A stretch of DNA of 64,000 nucleotides from positions 11,103,001 to 11,167,000 of the forward strand of contig OX419755.1 of NCBI GenBank assembly GCA_948567375.1, written 5' to 3'. Under the pieces are notes generated by a model, which saw nothing but the letters and a program-made list of their open reading frames with translations, had not been told where the DNA came from and did no database searches. This DNA comes from Lunularia cruciata (lineage: Eukaryota > Streptophyta > Marchantiopsida > Lunulariales > Lunulariaceae). Position numbers and translations under genes: made by a program. Each line of letters begins with the position of its first letter. Position 1 is the stretch's first letter. Shown piece by piece: positions 1 to 13,300 of the stretch.

Positions 1-3000
1 CCCGTCCATGACTGGCATCGATACATCCTGATTAAGGGAAAAGGAGCAAGACAGAGATAAGTAAACCCGAGGGAAAGAAATCAGTTGAGAGGACAGATCA
101 CGGTGCTAGACAAAAAACAGAAGACGACCTGGAACGATGCAACAGAAGGCCCCTACTGTTCTGCAACAGATTTTGAAAGTACAGTATACAACACCAACCA
201 TGTATTGTCTGACATGTATTCTTGGATACATGTCAGATGAACAAAAAGCTAAGTTCTACCTTGGTACATACCATCAAAATCAGATCATAGTTACTCTTCC
301 GAACCGCATTGACAGCCTCAGCTCCATTACTGACGACTTCCAGAGAGTGACCAAGCCTCTTCAGCATGGACTGGGCGACCATAACGTTGACCTTGTTGTC
401 CTCAGCAAGGAGGATTCTCGGTAGTCTATGTTGTCTATGATCGGCATTAGGTACAGAGTTCAAGCTTCGTACAGGTGCTAGTGGAGGAGTTAGAACCTTC
501 GATCCACTAGCACTACTCTTCGACAAATTTGACTTCAATGGAGCTGAAGGTTGAGACGTCGTGTCACATGTCGCTGCACAACCACGTCCATGTATGAGGT
601 CTTCTGGCCCATCACCAGAGGAGCGGCCTGTAACATCCCTACTGCTCGACTGCAAGTTATTTTCCCCGTTAGATTCCCCTTTGTCTGCTGTGCTTTTGCT
701 ATCGCCTGTCGCCAAGAATATTTCCCGATTAGCTTCCGGACAGATGAGTGCACCTGATAGGTCTAACTCTAAGCAACAGGTTGAACAAGATTTCTAAAAA
801 TGACAGTTCTGATCATCACCACAAGATCTGGCATGGACTGGAGCGTAACGGTTATGCTCAAAGTGATTTGCACCGTGGACATGAAAATAACAGTGGCTGA
901 AAATCGGAAACAATTTATAGGCAGAACCAAGATTCTTAGTATGCTCCAAGATGCTCAACGTAGTTTATATTCAGCAAGCCCACGGTCAAAGGGCACTGCA
1001 CGCACAAAAGAATGACCCCTATCTGTAGTTTGTTAAGTGGGAAATTACTTTGCAAAAAGCAGTTGAGAAATTTTGTTGATCCTAAAACCAAGGAGAGTCC
1101 CCAGGCGCACAGTAGTTTATCAAACATATTAATCAGAAAGTTATAGAAATGTAAGATATGTGGGAATATTTTCACCTGAAACTTCTCCAAGGCCACCTAG
1201 TTGTCCACCTTTCGTAAACGATTGCCCGTACATCTGTCTTAACTTGCTAACATCCATCGACTTGCCATTCTTTCCCTTGCCTTCAGCACCTGGAATATGG
1301 GTAAGAGGTGTTCTCACGGAATCAACTGTAGAAGAAATGGTACTCGGCGTGAACTGGAAGTAGCCTCTCTTCTTGGAAGACTGCTCCGTCTTCTCTTGAG
1401 CATCCGCTATCATACGGTACACCTTGTCGGTGAGCTGTACTTGGCTTGGTTTCTCCTTAACAGCACGAAGAGGCAAAGTAAAAGAGAAAGTGGATCCTAC
1501 ATTCTCCTTGCTAGTAACCTTCAAGGTGCCGCCCATCAGTCCAACCTGACGAATTCAGATAAGGTCCGCAAAGTTAGATCGCTGCCAATTATAAGGACAA
1601 CGGCTAGCATATATTGTGTAATGGATTGCGAAACCCTTAGTGAGAACTCAACTAGGACGTACGGGTACTCGGAATGAACAAATACAAAAGTCATCATCAC
1701 AACTAGCCACCCCACGTCTAAAGTTGGAAGCTGAACAGTTTATACACATTTGCAAACAAATTCTCCTTTCATGGAATTTAACAGTGGGTTATCAATCTTT
1801 TCGAAATTTGAAACTAATTTACTAGTTCACAGGAGAACATTGCTGATTGTCAATAAACAAATATCGACAGATGAACACGTACCAATTGCTTGCAGATGGC
1901 CAAACCTAAGCCAGTACCACCATACTTTCGAGCATGAGTAGTACTAACTTGTGTGTATTTCTCAAACAAGCTTGGAAGTGCAGCTTCTGCCATGGAAACA
2001 GGAAAAAGAGAATCAACTTTTAAGTAGGTGAAGTGTAGCTGCATGCATGCATTAGGCTGATTTCCACGACAGTGCTCTGGTCGTCCTAATCTGTCGGATG
2101 GGAAAGCCAAAGGAAATAAGACTGGTCCTCAACGTCGTAAGCTAACCAGTACTTTCAAAGTAGAAATGTCTTCACTAGAACGAAAGTTTGGAGCTTATCC
2201 ATGCTGAATTCTCGAACAAATGACAAATGACCCACCTGGAATGCCAATACCGGTGTCACAGACTTCACAGTGCAGCCAAATCTCGTCACTCTTTTCATAG
2301 GACTTCGGAGAATCCCATAGGCCAGCTGGGGATGATGATTCTCCCGTCTCCTCGATTTGGCAAACTTCCTCAAAATTTTTTGTGGCGAACGACGATGCTG
2401 ATGACAAAGTTGATAGAGTGGAAGAAGCAGATGAAAGGGTAGATATGGTGGAGGCCGTGGATGTAGATCGAGAAATATTGGAGGAATCAGAAGTGTCTCT
2501 CCCATCGACTTGATTATCCGCTTCGACCGGTGGTTCAGTATTTGGGCGCGGAGGGGAGTTTTGTTGATTAGTGATAGTGTGAGATGTGGATGACGCTGGG
2601 GACTGACTTGGCCCAATTACGTTCATAGCCCTGGCAGACTTGCTTGCCTGAAGCTTACCATACGCTGTAGTACCAGGAGGTGGATCTGGACACGGCTCCA
2701 ACCCAATCTTTATCGAAACCTTGCCTTTGGGGGTGAACTTAATTGCATTACTGTTCAGATCAGAGGCAAAAACTTGTCCATCAGACCAAGACAGAACCAA
2801 TCTACAGACCCATACATGACACCATGAGTTGCAGGTATTCTAAGAACTGCAGCCCCAGCTCTTTGCCCTTCATTCATATCGCACAACTTCCACTATGGCT
2901 TTCAGATGTCTACAAAAGTTTAAGGATACAATAGGGGTTGAGGACATACCTGACCAGATTGGTGAACACCTGTCGGATTCTCAGGACATCCCCAATTACC

Positions 3001-6000
3001 TGAAATCAGAAAAACTTGACGTCAAGGAAAACACATGAAGCATTGAGCTAATGTGTTGGAAGAAAGGCATACAGTATGACCGAAGACCAGCAATCTTCAA
3101 GTCTCTTAATGGTTTTAAATCCCCACCCTTTTAAACAAACAACCAATTTCTCAGAATGTTGCAGCAATCAGAGTACAATTCCGCTGTTCAAGATGTACCA
3201 AATTCATTTAACCTCAAGCATCCACCAAGTGGAGCTTGTACGCACAACTCTCTAAGGTCAATAATAGACCACATTGCCCAGTTTTCATGAAACCAACGCT
3301 CTAATTGGAGAAACCCAATAATGGAGCATCAAATTTCGTCGTGGATATTACTTTGATGTTTTTAACCTACCTTTCCGTATCGAAATAGAGGCACTTCCTT
3401 TAAGATATTGGTCAGCTAGTGTTTTGTGTACTACCGTACCATGCAAACCGTCCAGCGGTAAGACGGGCTCCAACTTGAAGCTCACCTGAAACGGGACCTC
3501 ATCTTCGACGTTCCCTTCCAAGACAAGATGCTTATGTTGCACAGAGGCAAGAGTCATTTGCAATACGTGCTTCACAACCTCTCTCGGTCTGAACTTCTTA
3601 GACTCCAGTTTCATTGCCCCTGCGAAGCCAGGCAATTGCAAAACATCCGTTGAGAAATATCCCACCACGATATTGACTCCAGAGATTCCAGTAAGTTCTA
3701 GTCGCAGCCCCCTTTGGCAGGATAACTCTTCCTGTTGAACTTCACCGTTGAACTGGGTTCAGGCTTTAACTGTGTAACCTTGAGTAGATCCTGTGCAGAC
3801 CATATGGAAGATCTACAGAAAGGGCTTCACAATATGGGGATTTGAAGCCAGAGCAAGTAAGATGTGCTGAGTATTTGCAAGGAAATTTAAACTGGGGGGC
3901 TAGAGTTTAAAGAATAACCATCATCCAGAATTAAAGAGGAAGAAAGCCAGGATAGCTGATGTAGGAACAAACCTGATTCTACTTTCGAAAGATCAAGAAT
4001 GTCATTGATCAACTGTAGAACAAGATCGCCAGAGGACATCATGACGTCCACCAGTTGGCGCTGCTCAGAATCTAGCTTGGTTGTGGCTAAAACCTCTGCC
4101 ATACTTACGACACCAGACAACGGTGACCGAATCTCGTGTGACATTGTTGCTAGCATTTGTTTTGACCTCATTGTCTCTTCTGCAATAGTCCCAAGAGAGA
4201 ACCATCAACAATAGTTTTCTCAGGAACGCAGAACCTTTCTTTTTAGCTGAATCGTTTTCAAAGTGGTATATTGTTACCTGGGACTTAAATTGCTATGCAT
4301 TATCTCTTACTAAACCAGATATTTACATTTTCATACTCAATCTACCCAGTACACGTGGACTCAAGTACTTGCCTGTGATGTCGATAGTTTTATTCATCTC
4401 ACTTTCCATAGCGTTCTGTACAGCTATGACTTCACGTATGCATATAATTTTTTCCCGCTTTGCAGCCTGACAGAGTATGTCAATCAAGGAATAGGTGAAG
4501 TCTCTGAAAAGCATAAACTGATCATCTAGGTGCAAGATTGAACCTCGATATGCACAAGTACTCAGCCACGGAATGAATAAAGCGAGTAATAATGAGTAAT
4601 GAATGAATGAATGAGTAATGAATGAATAATGAGTCCCAACGAAGAAATGTCAATTTACACATCATCAAAAGCAGCCATTGACAAACAGCACTCAAAACCG
4701 CGTTCGCAAACTCCGAGTGCAGATAATAAAATGATGAAGCTCAAACTACGGAAACACATGACCTTTATCAATGGAAGCGGCTCTTACAGCGGATTACAGC
4801 AGACTACAAAAACTAAAGCCCCTCTATACTGGAACTAAACAAACCATAGTGACCTTCCACGGGAATCTTGATATCTGTCTATAGACGAGATTCCGTACCT
4901 CATCAGTTACATCCATTGCCACATAATTCAGACCAAGAGTCTCCCCAGTCTTGCTGAATACAGGTTCTGCTGCAATGAGGAAAATTTTACTGCCAAAAAG
5001 ATCTGTGTCGAATGTAATTTCACGTTTCAACGGCCATCCTCTTTGTAAGACTTCCCTCTTGAAGGCCATACACTCATCAACGCCAGGTCCAGAATATATT
5101 TCTGCATCTGTTTTCCCCATTACTTCCTGTAACCGTATACAATGTTACCATAAGTCTTTACCTTCCGACAAGATTGATGTGACAACCTAAACACGTGTGT
5201 GCTCGGATTTCTTTGAAAGCTATGCAGACTTTGTTCAGCGCAATAGAAATGACCTTAAAACCCATAGCCTACACCCTGGGCAATCTGTTGCAAGTGCACG
5301 AATATGTGGAGAAGCTCAGGAATCGACAGGTTAGACAATTCTTTTTTTATACCGAAAGAGAATATTTGCGGTCGTAATAAGATCAGATTGCGAGAGCACT
5401 AGATAACCATGTTAAGTTGGTAGAGGCCCATCTTGTACAAGTATACACATGGGACAGTGTGCAGATGATCAGAAGATAACTAGAACATTTCAGATCAACT
5501 ATAATCTGGGTTACCTCCAGCTTTGCCTTACATGCTCAAAATGGAAGCCCTTCCCAAACATTGTCACAAAGGTAGCGCCGGCACCGTGTCCCATTCCCAT
5601 TTCATTCAAACAGAAGTCAGAAATAGAATTAGAAGATAGAGAATCATGCCTCTTCAGATAGGCTTGGAAATGCGTTGTACACGAATCGATAGCGAAGGTC
5701 CTTGTCCTGTTTGCACGAGTTCAAGTTAGTAAGGTTGAAACGTCAGATATGCGTATGTGAAACGACACTTGTGTTCGGAAATATCACGGCTATCAAAAGT
5801 GGAGGCGGCAATTTATTTAAAAAGCATTGAAGCAAGACAACATTAACAGGGCTTTAAGGCAACAGTGCTTGAGAGAACCATCCAACACGCGTTTATTGTA
5901 GACAAGTACGAAGCTGTATGATCAGTTGATTGCCTACGCAATAAGTGGGATGTTATATCCAGATATCGACGAGAAAGTGATCAACAAGCAAATAGAAGAA

Positions 6001-7265
6001 CTCCCAAATTGAAGCCGCGTCGCTCGTACCTGATGACCTACGACAACAGGTGCCTTCCTTAACGTGAAGTGCAGAAAGTTATCGAGGCGCTGCAAATGAT
6101 CTTGCAGTTCCTCCAGTGGTACAGAAAGCGTGGGCTCCACAAAGTTTTCCTGCAATCTACTCAAGAGAACCTGTTCCCTCTGTAAGCTTTGAGCGAGAAG
6201 GTGGTCTAAAGTCTTGGCCCTTTCTTTCCAGTATTCCAAGGATCCTTCCTGCTCATCAAATGAGCAGCTGACGCTTCCTACCAATGAGTCTCTTGAACCA
6301 GAGCCTCCTGAGCTGGAAGTTTCGTCTTCGTCCATGGGACTGGTTGACTCGCTACCATCTTCTCTTTTAACGGCGTAAATTGGACTGCTCAACCTCGGAC
6401 TCCATGGTTCCTCAAGAATTTGGCGGTGCTTGCGCTCAGCCTAAAAGAATCAAAGGCATTAGCAGTAAACTAGGTTATATTCTTCTACATATCTCCTTCC
6501 AAGAGTCTATACAATATATTTTTCATAATGTGTCCACACATAGATGCTTGCAGGACCACTTAGAAAAAACAATACAATCAACACCTACATTCACAGTTCC
6601 TATGATAAGCTAACTTTTGGTGTGGCGGAGTTGCTCTCTTCTTACGCACTTAAGTTGTCCTGACGGCGTAGTTGGTATAACCCAGAGAGAATGTTTACGG
6701 GTGAATATTAATTGCTGTGATATAAATTTTTATCGTGAAGCAAAGCGTTATTATTCGTATTAGTATAAATGTATTAGTCCTCTCCTTATACCCATAGAAT
6801 CCGCTACCTAATATTTACTTTTGTAAGAGAAAATCAAGAAGCCATACTGCAGGTAAATCCCAAATTGAATCTGGACCGGAATATGACAAGAATTATTCCA
6901 AAGTTTGTTTGGTAACCAAGCCAGCTCCATAGACATGGTGGTACCTCAATTCTCTGCATATTCAGCGTATCAAGTTGCTGCCGCAGTAGTCGAACAGCAT
7001 TTTCCTGCCTCCTCTCCCATTGTTTGGCCAAAGTAGCGAGCTGAATTAGCCCAGACTCGCTTGAATGCAGGAGCTCCATCAAACATTCAGGATCTGCAAA
7101 AGCCCTTTCTCGTACTACTAAGCTTTCCTCTGCTATAGTCTCAGCATCCCACAGATGTCTTCGATCCATTGCTATTATTCCCTTAACTGTATCAGGCCAC
7201 ATCACCGACGTCGTCGGCCGACCTTTCATTGGAAGTTCTTGCAGCGGATCCGAGATGTTTCTCAT
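1..7265 (-). CDS. AHK5: AHK5/CKI2-type hybrid histidine kinase, 13 exons, 3' end outside the window
   Basis: Soluble hybrid sensor histidine kinase. In the Arabidopsis AHK5 clade (established knowledge) the protein feeds a His-Asp phosphorelay linked to H2O2, ethylene/ABA and stress responses. Minus-strand exons: 7265-6945, 6440-6030, 5706-5650, 5126-4899, 4466-4373, 4179-3973, 3619-3486, 2999-2950, 2750-2236, 1986-1883, 1545-1176, 753-272, 27-1. They sum to 3,000 nt with all phases compatible (1,000 codons). Order: N-terminal helical region with [18 protein letters not shown] (residues 81-98); Ser/Asp-rich stretch and coiled coil (about 130-220); PAS-like domain (about 225-339); HisKA with [13 protein letters not shown], phospho-His about 385; N-box NAIKF about 502; DTGIGIP about 666; GGTGLGLAI about 695; receiver with acidic pair E948/D949 and phospho-Asp 992 in the last partial exon. 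No membrane segment is seen. The start at 7265 follows an in-frame stop at 7298-7296; Met13, Met22 or Met33 are alternatives. The remaining receiver, perhaps 90 residues, lies left of the window. Confidence 0.93.
4560..4635. repeat. GAATGAAT-type microsatellite in intron 4
   Basis: A short tandem stretch of GAATGA/GAGTAAT units lies within the intron between the exons ending at 4899 and starting at 4466. It carries no coding signal and does not disturb the splice sites. Confidence 0.7.
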
Positions 7266-7269
7266 CCAT
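7192..7269 (-). other. Short upstream ORF overlapping the histidine kinase start
   Basis: An ATG at 7269 lies 4 nt upstream of the proposed main ATG (7265) in another frame and runs 25 codons to a TGA at 7194-7192, inside exon 1. If the transcript includes this position, scanning ribosomes meet this ATG first, which could lower translation or favour a downstream in-frame Met. Visible in sequence; any effect is inference. Confidence 0.4.
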
Positions 7270-7298
7270 GAACAGTCGTCTGGACCCAGGCCTGCTCA

Positions 7299-10200
7299 GC
7301 GTCGCAACATGGACTGCAACACAGCATCAGCCCAAACTGTGTTATGCCAAATTTGCTTCCAGACTCTGAGTTCCAAGACTCCATGAGTCTTGCAATTAGT
7401 CATACCGGACAGGTACATTGCTACCTTACCAAATCTTTTCGGATTCAGATTCCAAGATGTTCTGATCTGAGTTAGTCATTTGATAACTTGGCGTAGAATC
7501 AGTCGAGTGAGTCTGATTGAACTTAATGGACCACCAGTCGCTTGGACAGAACCATACTTATTCACCTTTGACGGTAAAGAGGTACAAATTCTCCTTAAAA
7601 TGACGCGAAGCCCGAAATTCACTGATTCTGTGTAAAGATTGGACCTTTCTAGGCACAAATACCAGTTCCCTGGACAGACCCATCTTATTCGCCCTCCAGG
7701 ACAGTGAGATGCGCCGTTGTCCAGGAAAAGCTCGCGGTAAGCCCACAGTCCAGAATCTGCTGATTACCGAACCTTTCTAGAACGTACACGTCCGGCCATT
7801 TTGCCAGTAGTCCATAATATCGTTTCCTTGCCCCACTTGATAGCCAGTTTTCGCAACAAAAGTGAGGTAATAGGAAAACTTCAACAAACCAAATCCCCAA
7901 ACCTTTTCAGCAGAGGTCTAATTTATGAGTTTCACAGTCTCTGGTCCATCCCGTTAAAACGACAGATTCTCATACCGACATTCCATTTTAAGATGACCCG
8001 TGTTGAATGGCAAGCAATCTAACTCACTCACCTCGTTGTGCAGAAATTCCTCGAACTTCCTTATGACACTTTTGAAGCATCAAATGTCTCACTTCTGACA
8101 TCCTATTGGCCGTTTCACAGGCATCCACTGAGTCTTGTAGCTCTGAAGCCTTCCCAATTCAAGACCACTTCAATAGGCACCAATTCTGTGGTCCTTTGCA
8201 TCCCCGTGACCACAAAAGTTCTCCATTTCTAGCAAGCGCTCTGCCCTGGCATATATTCTCCTCATCATCTAACTGAGAAACGTCCCTGAACTAGAACCAA
8301 TCCACGTTCACCCATCATCAAACTTAGGAAATTGAGATAAACCTGGCCAGCTAATTGCACCTGTGCAACTTGAAACCTCCAAATTATCTAACTCAGTACC
8401 GTCGGAAGTAGTTCGGACGGTCGCCAACATGAAAGGAGCTCCATTTTCTCAATACCTGAAGAGACGGGCTGGCTGAATTAGACAAAGGCTTGGACAATCG
8501 AGGCAATCAATCTCCCACAAGATGAAAAGAAAAGGTATAGACACTTCTCAATTTCAGCTAAAGATCTCTGAGTACGTCTCCTCATCAAAAAAAGTAACGT
8601 AGTTCGGTTGCACCACAATCACACCCTGTAAAATTGTAAGTTAAAATTGATGAAGACCCTCTACTCGTAAAGACAACTAACTTTCCATAGATGGCAAGTA
8701 TTTATTCTCAGCGAGGATGCCGATGGAGACGAAGGATGGGTGACTGCAAATCTGCGAAGGGGGTCTGGCTTCAAATACGAATTGAAGATTGATAGAGAGT
8801 CTAGCAAGTTTTGCAGTGTTCACAGGAAAATCTTAACCGGGTATCTTGCTGGGGCATGGGCTTACAGAAAACTTATGTGTATCTCTCACAACCTCTCTAG
8901 GCGGATCTCAAACTGTCACTTTCACAAAAGCATTGGCTGTTGTCTGTAACTTTCTTCTGTCCCCGAGAAATTGTTGACAACCAGATTTGACATTTGCCTT
9001 AATGTCACGAAGCCATTTGAGACACTCTCCACCTCTCCTACTACCCATTGATTGCACCCAGGTTTACTATTCAACTGCGACTGGCAATTTGCTGAGGCGA
9101 GCAAATACTTCTCATAGTCTTCTGCCAGCCAGCTCCTCTACTACACCAACCATCACCGTCCAGCCTACTCTTCTCTGTATCCCATCAGAACTAAAGTGAA
9201 TTATGTAATCTTTGATCAATTCCAACTAAGCGCTTGATGAACACATGAATCGGAGAGATGAGTGGGAAGCAAGTGATGATTACATGAACGTGAAGGAAAT
9301 TGTTCTCCACGGTTCACGAGATGTAGAATGAATTTCTGAATGTTGCACTTCCTTTCACAAGCTACTGCTGCTTCTTGCTGGTCGTCCTGCTCGCTCTTCT
9401 TTCAATTGGTGCGTAGATGTCTTTCACACACCAACCAAGGAGTCTGTTTCCGAGGCTACAGTGCTCCTCAACTTCCTCTTTCGTGTTGATCTTCCCTACA
9501 TCTTCTTCTCTCACCTCCTGGTCACTTTCTCCTGTGTCTTTTGAACCTCCCTTCTCTTCTTCACCCACAAACGAGACGAAACGTCTGTCTTAACGACCTC
9601 TTCCTTCCCTTCCCATCCCTTCCCTACTCTCTAGCGCCTCATCCCCTTCTGCCGGTGGAGCTCAACACTCACCCTCTCTGTGAGACACTCACTTTGCTCC
9701 ACACCTGCAGACAGACACAATGGAGGATGTGACCGGTTGATTGCTTGCTTCTTTCTTTCCTTCCTTGATTGTTTTTCAGCCTAAACTTCTTGTCTTACAC
9801 ACCAAGTCCAACTTCCATGCCATAGAGACATTCCATCCACAACTTGGCCGGCCACCCTTTCTCTCTCTCCCTCTCTCTCTGTGGGAGGAACAGTCAAACC
9901 CCCCTAGAGCCTCTCCTCTCTCCACGCCAAACTAGAAAAGCTCAGCCCGTCGTGTTCTTTGCTGATGCCGCACCAGTACCAGCCAGCAGCGGCATCATCA
10001 GTCTCGTCCTCCTCTTAAGAATGTCATTATCTTCCCCCAAACGTCCCTGCACTGCACTTCACTACACTTCACTCCACTCCACTTATCTGAACCTCTGAAC
10101 CTTCCTTCACTCAATCACAGGCAGAGGCAGGCAGGCAAAGCAAAGGAGCGGAGCGGAGCCGAGCCAGGATTCGGGAAGGAAACAGAAGCAGCAGTCAGTC

Positions 10201-10330
10201 AGGGCGCAGCAGAGCAAAGGAAAGGGGGAAAGGGATCCACTTGCAGCCACAGCCCCCGCGCCAGCCAGCAATTCCAGCCAGCCGAGCCCCACTTCCCAAA
10301 AGCCAACGACGACGTCCTCTCTCTCTCCCA
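7299..10330 (-). promoter_or_regulatory. Probable leader/promoter region of the histidine kinase gene
   Basis: About 3 kb with no convincing coding exon. The right part is strongly strand-biased: pyrimidine-rich on the plus strand around 9,590-9,650, CT-repeats at about 9,858-9,885 and 10,316-10,330, and a purine-rich block at about 10,115-10,220. Read from the kinase gene these are GAGA-rich tracts, common in plant promoters and leaders. The large distance to the ATG could hide 5' UTR introns. No transcription start can be fixed from sequence alone. Confidence 0.35.
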
Positions 10331-13300
10331 GATGGGAATGAAAAATGCTGCGCCACTAAAATCCGTTTACGGTAGGCCCATTAGCTAATTAATGAGGTCC
10401 ATTCTCGTGTAAGACAAAGAACCACTTCCCCGAATTGATTTCTCACTTTCCCTTGCAGCTGTCATCGCCCACTACGGGCCATGCTCCTAAGCACGGACCC
10501 CGGGGCAGTCCTTGCTTTAGGGCGGATTCTCTCTGTCTAGGAGTGAACAGTCTTTACCTAATTAAAGGTCGGGTGTTCCAGTTTAGTGGGAGTTGGAACC
10601 ACCATCTTTTTCTTTTTCGCTTTCGTGCTTTTGGTGAGAGAGAGAGAAGAGGAACCTCCATCTTTTCGCAATCCTGTTGGTGATATCATGTGTTTTGCTT
10701 TTGAGCTGCTAAGTTTGTCGAAACGGTCCCATCGACTTGCGATGTAACGCATACCCAAAACTGATGTGATTGTTTGAATTTTAATATTGTCTTTAAATTT
10801 AAAATTGAATAGTAAAATCAGTGGAGAGACAGTGCAGCATCGTGGCGGTCCTATGGAAGTAGTTCCTCGGGTAGTGGAGACAAGGACTTTCTTTGCTTGG
10901 GAGTGAGTCTGAACCTATAAGGGTAGCCGCAGGCTGCAGCCGTCTACGGAGATCCGATTTCTGTGGCTGTGAGAGCTCGGCGGAACCACCCCAAGGTAAA
11001 TATCCTCTAGAGAGGGAAAAAATCTGGAAGACCACCGTCGACGCCGCTGCTGCTCCTACACAGTCTGAAACCGCTGGTGGTGGTGGTTTTCATCATGTAT
11101 ACCGCCATCATGGGACTGCCTGTCGCCCGTCGCCGTTGGCATCCGACGCAGGTTAGATGATGGCGGAGAGGAACACCCATCGCCGGGCCATCGGCTATCC
11201 CTGGGGACGGACTGCAGCATCCATAGTTAAACGGTTCCTTCTTAGTTGCTTAACTTGACTCCGTACCAGGGTGTGGAGAGAACCGGGAGTGGTCTTAACT
11301 CGTCAGTTCATTTTGGACATTATCGGCACCGAGAAGGTCTTGTAACAGTGGGATAACAAGCAGGTGACTATCTAGAACATTCTCAAATCTAGAAATTATT
11401 GCTAGAAATTGCCCGATAAGTTTCCAGAGTCTCATCGTTTCTGCCTCCGGGAAGAATCCAGATTATCGAGAAACTTATGCGACAACAGTGAAGCCGTACG
11501 TTTGGCTGTTCTACGGCGTAACGATATCATCCTGCATTCCAACGCCCGTCGAAGTTTCTTGTCAGAGAGAGACTTGACCTACGTTTGAAACTTCGACTTG
11601 GCCGACCCCCAATTTAGCAAAAAGACTTGACCGATCCCCTTGAAGCCTTGACTTTGAATGGGGCGTCAGTTCTATGTGGCAATGGATTTGAGAAACACGA
11701 CAATTTTAAAATACAAGAATATCGATTGCCAGCACAAGCTCACTCCATGCCAACTATTATTCATGGACACCACGTCGGACGACTGTCAGTGAAGTTCCCA
11801 GTGCCGAATATGGGATCAGTTCAGTCTTTTCTCTGAGTTTACTGTCTGATAGCAGCGCTGCAATGACCGGTGCCCCCCGGCAGCACGCTTGAGAGGGATC
11901 ACCCAAGGTGAAACGAGAAAACATAGGATAAACAAAAAGGATGGGAAGACCCCATGAAGACCAGGGTAGGATTAACCCTTTCCAAGCAATGCTTGCTTGC
12001 TTCAGGTTAGTAACCCGAAGTCAACATCCACTACCGGTCTCCTAGAGTAATGGTTGTCAACTCCCGGCTACCCACTCTTGCACAAGAATCAACGCGGTTC
12101 ATCGTAAGTTAAATCTAACCGCCGATGGAAGTATCTGACGGCCCAAGGCAATCTTCGCCACTGTTATCCACATTGACTAGATCGGAAGCAACTGGGTACG
12201 GCGGCTGGCCACCGTGTTCGCAGACACCGCAGCGTCGGGATTCGGTAGCAGATCACCAGCCAAGTGAATTCACAGATCTAGCCGCAGAAGGGACCAGCAA
12301 TTCATCTCGTTTGACAGTTGTGTGATTTGTGAGGCCCACGTGGGCATGTCGCTTGCAAAGTTGCAAATGAGCCTGTTTCGACAAGTTCAGTGGATATCCG
12401 TAGCCTAAACCCGGAATACTTTACTTATCAGTTAAATATATATTTTTAACTGCTTCATGAGGAAGAATTAGAATACTCGTACTATTCCGATAAACAAGTG
12501 ATGTACGGCGGTATGAAAGAGGGGGGGGTTCAGGCCAAGTGGGCCGATAATGAGGAGCGGAGGTTGTCGGTGCCGAGGTGGTGCACTCTTACCTGTATAT
12601 GATGTAGGATTAGCGAGATGATTCAGCTGAATTATGAAAATCTGTTGTCATTATCGTGCGCTACGGCACTTACAGTACTGTTAACTTTTCCTCGTAGGTT
12701 GGAAGAAACCAAAAGAATCGTTATCCCCGGTTGGTTAATCAGGACTTTCTACAGTACAGCCAACAGTCAGGACCTGCCAATGGTAACTGCGACTGTTCTA
12801 TTCCTTCTGGTTGGGCAGGGTGGGGCAGCTGCCCCTGAAGATTCTCTTGGGGTATTACTGCCAGCCAGCTCGTACTCTATCATGTGGGGAATAAATAATT
12901 GATATACACAGCATACAGTACAGTACCTGCATCTGCTAGAATTGTCTGATTTCGATGCCGTGGAAGGGGAGGCACAAAGCATATTTCCCATACCCTGATT
13001 TATTATTAACAAGGCATGGGTCGCGGGAATAAGTGCGATATTAACCCAGAAAATATAGTTTAAAAGTCCTGATATGTTTGACGGGTTAAAATTGGAATGC
13101 AAGCGGCCAATGAACTGGGTTAATAATGCGGAAGCATATCGTATCTCCGGTGTGATACGATATGAGTATGGATGTGAGCATGGAAACATTTGGACATGCG
13201 AAGATTGAGATTGGATTGAGATGATGGAAATGAACCTTTGACTCCTTGTGTTCAATGGCAAAACTGCTTTTTCAGTGGAAGTAACAGACGAGGGAACTTG

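Noticed and set aside
10350-10375. Possible first exon of a divergent plus-strand gene (ATGGGAATGAAAAATGC followed by a GT donor)
   Set aside because: Only 13 codons, no downstream exon recognised.
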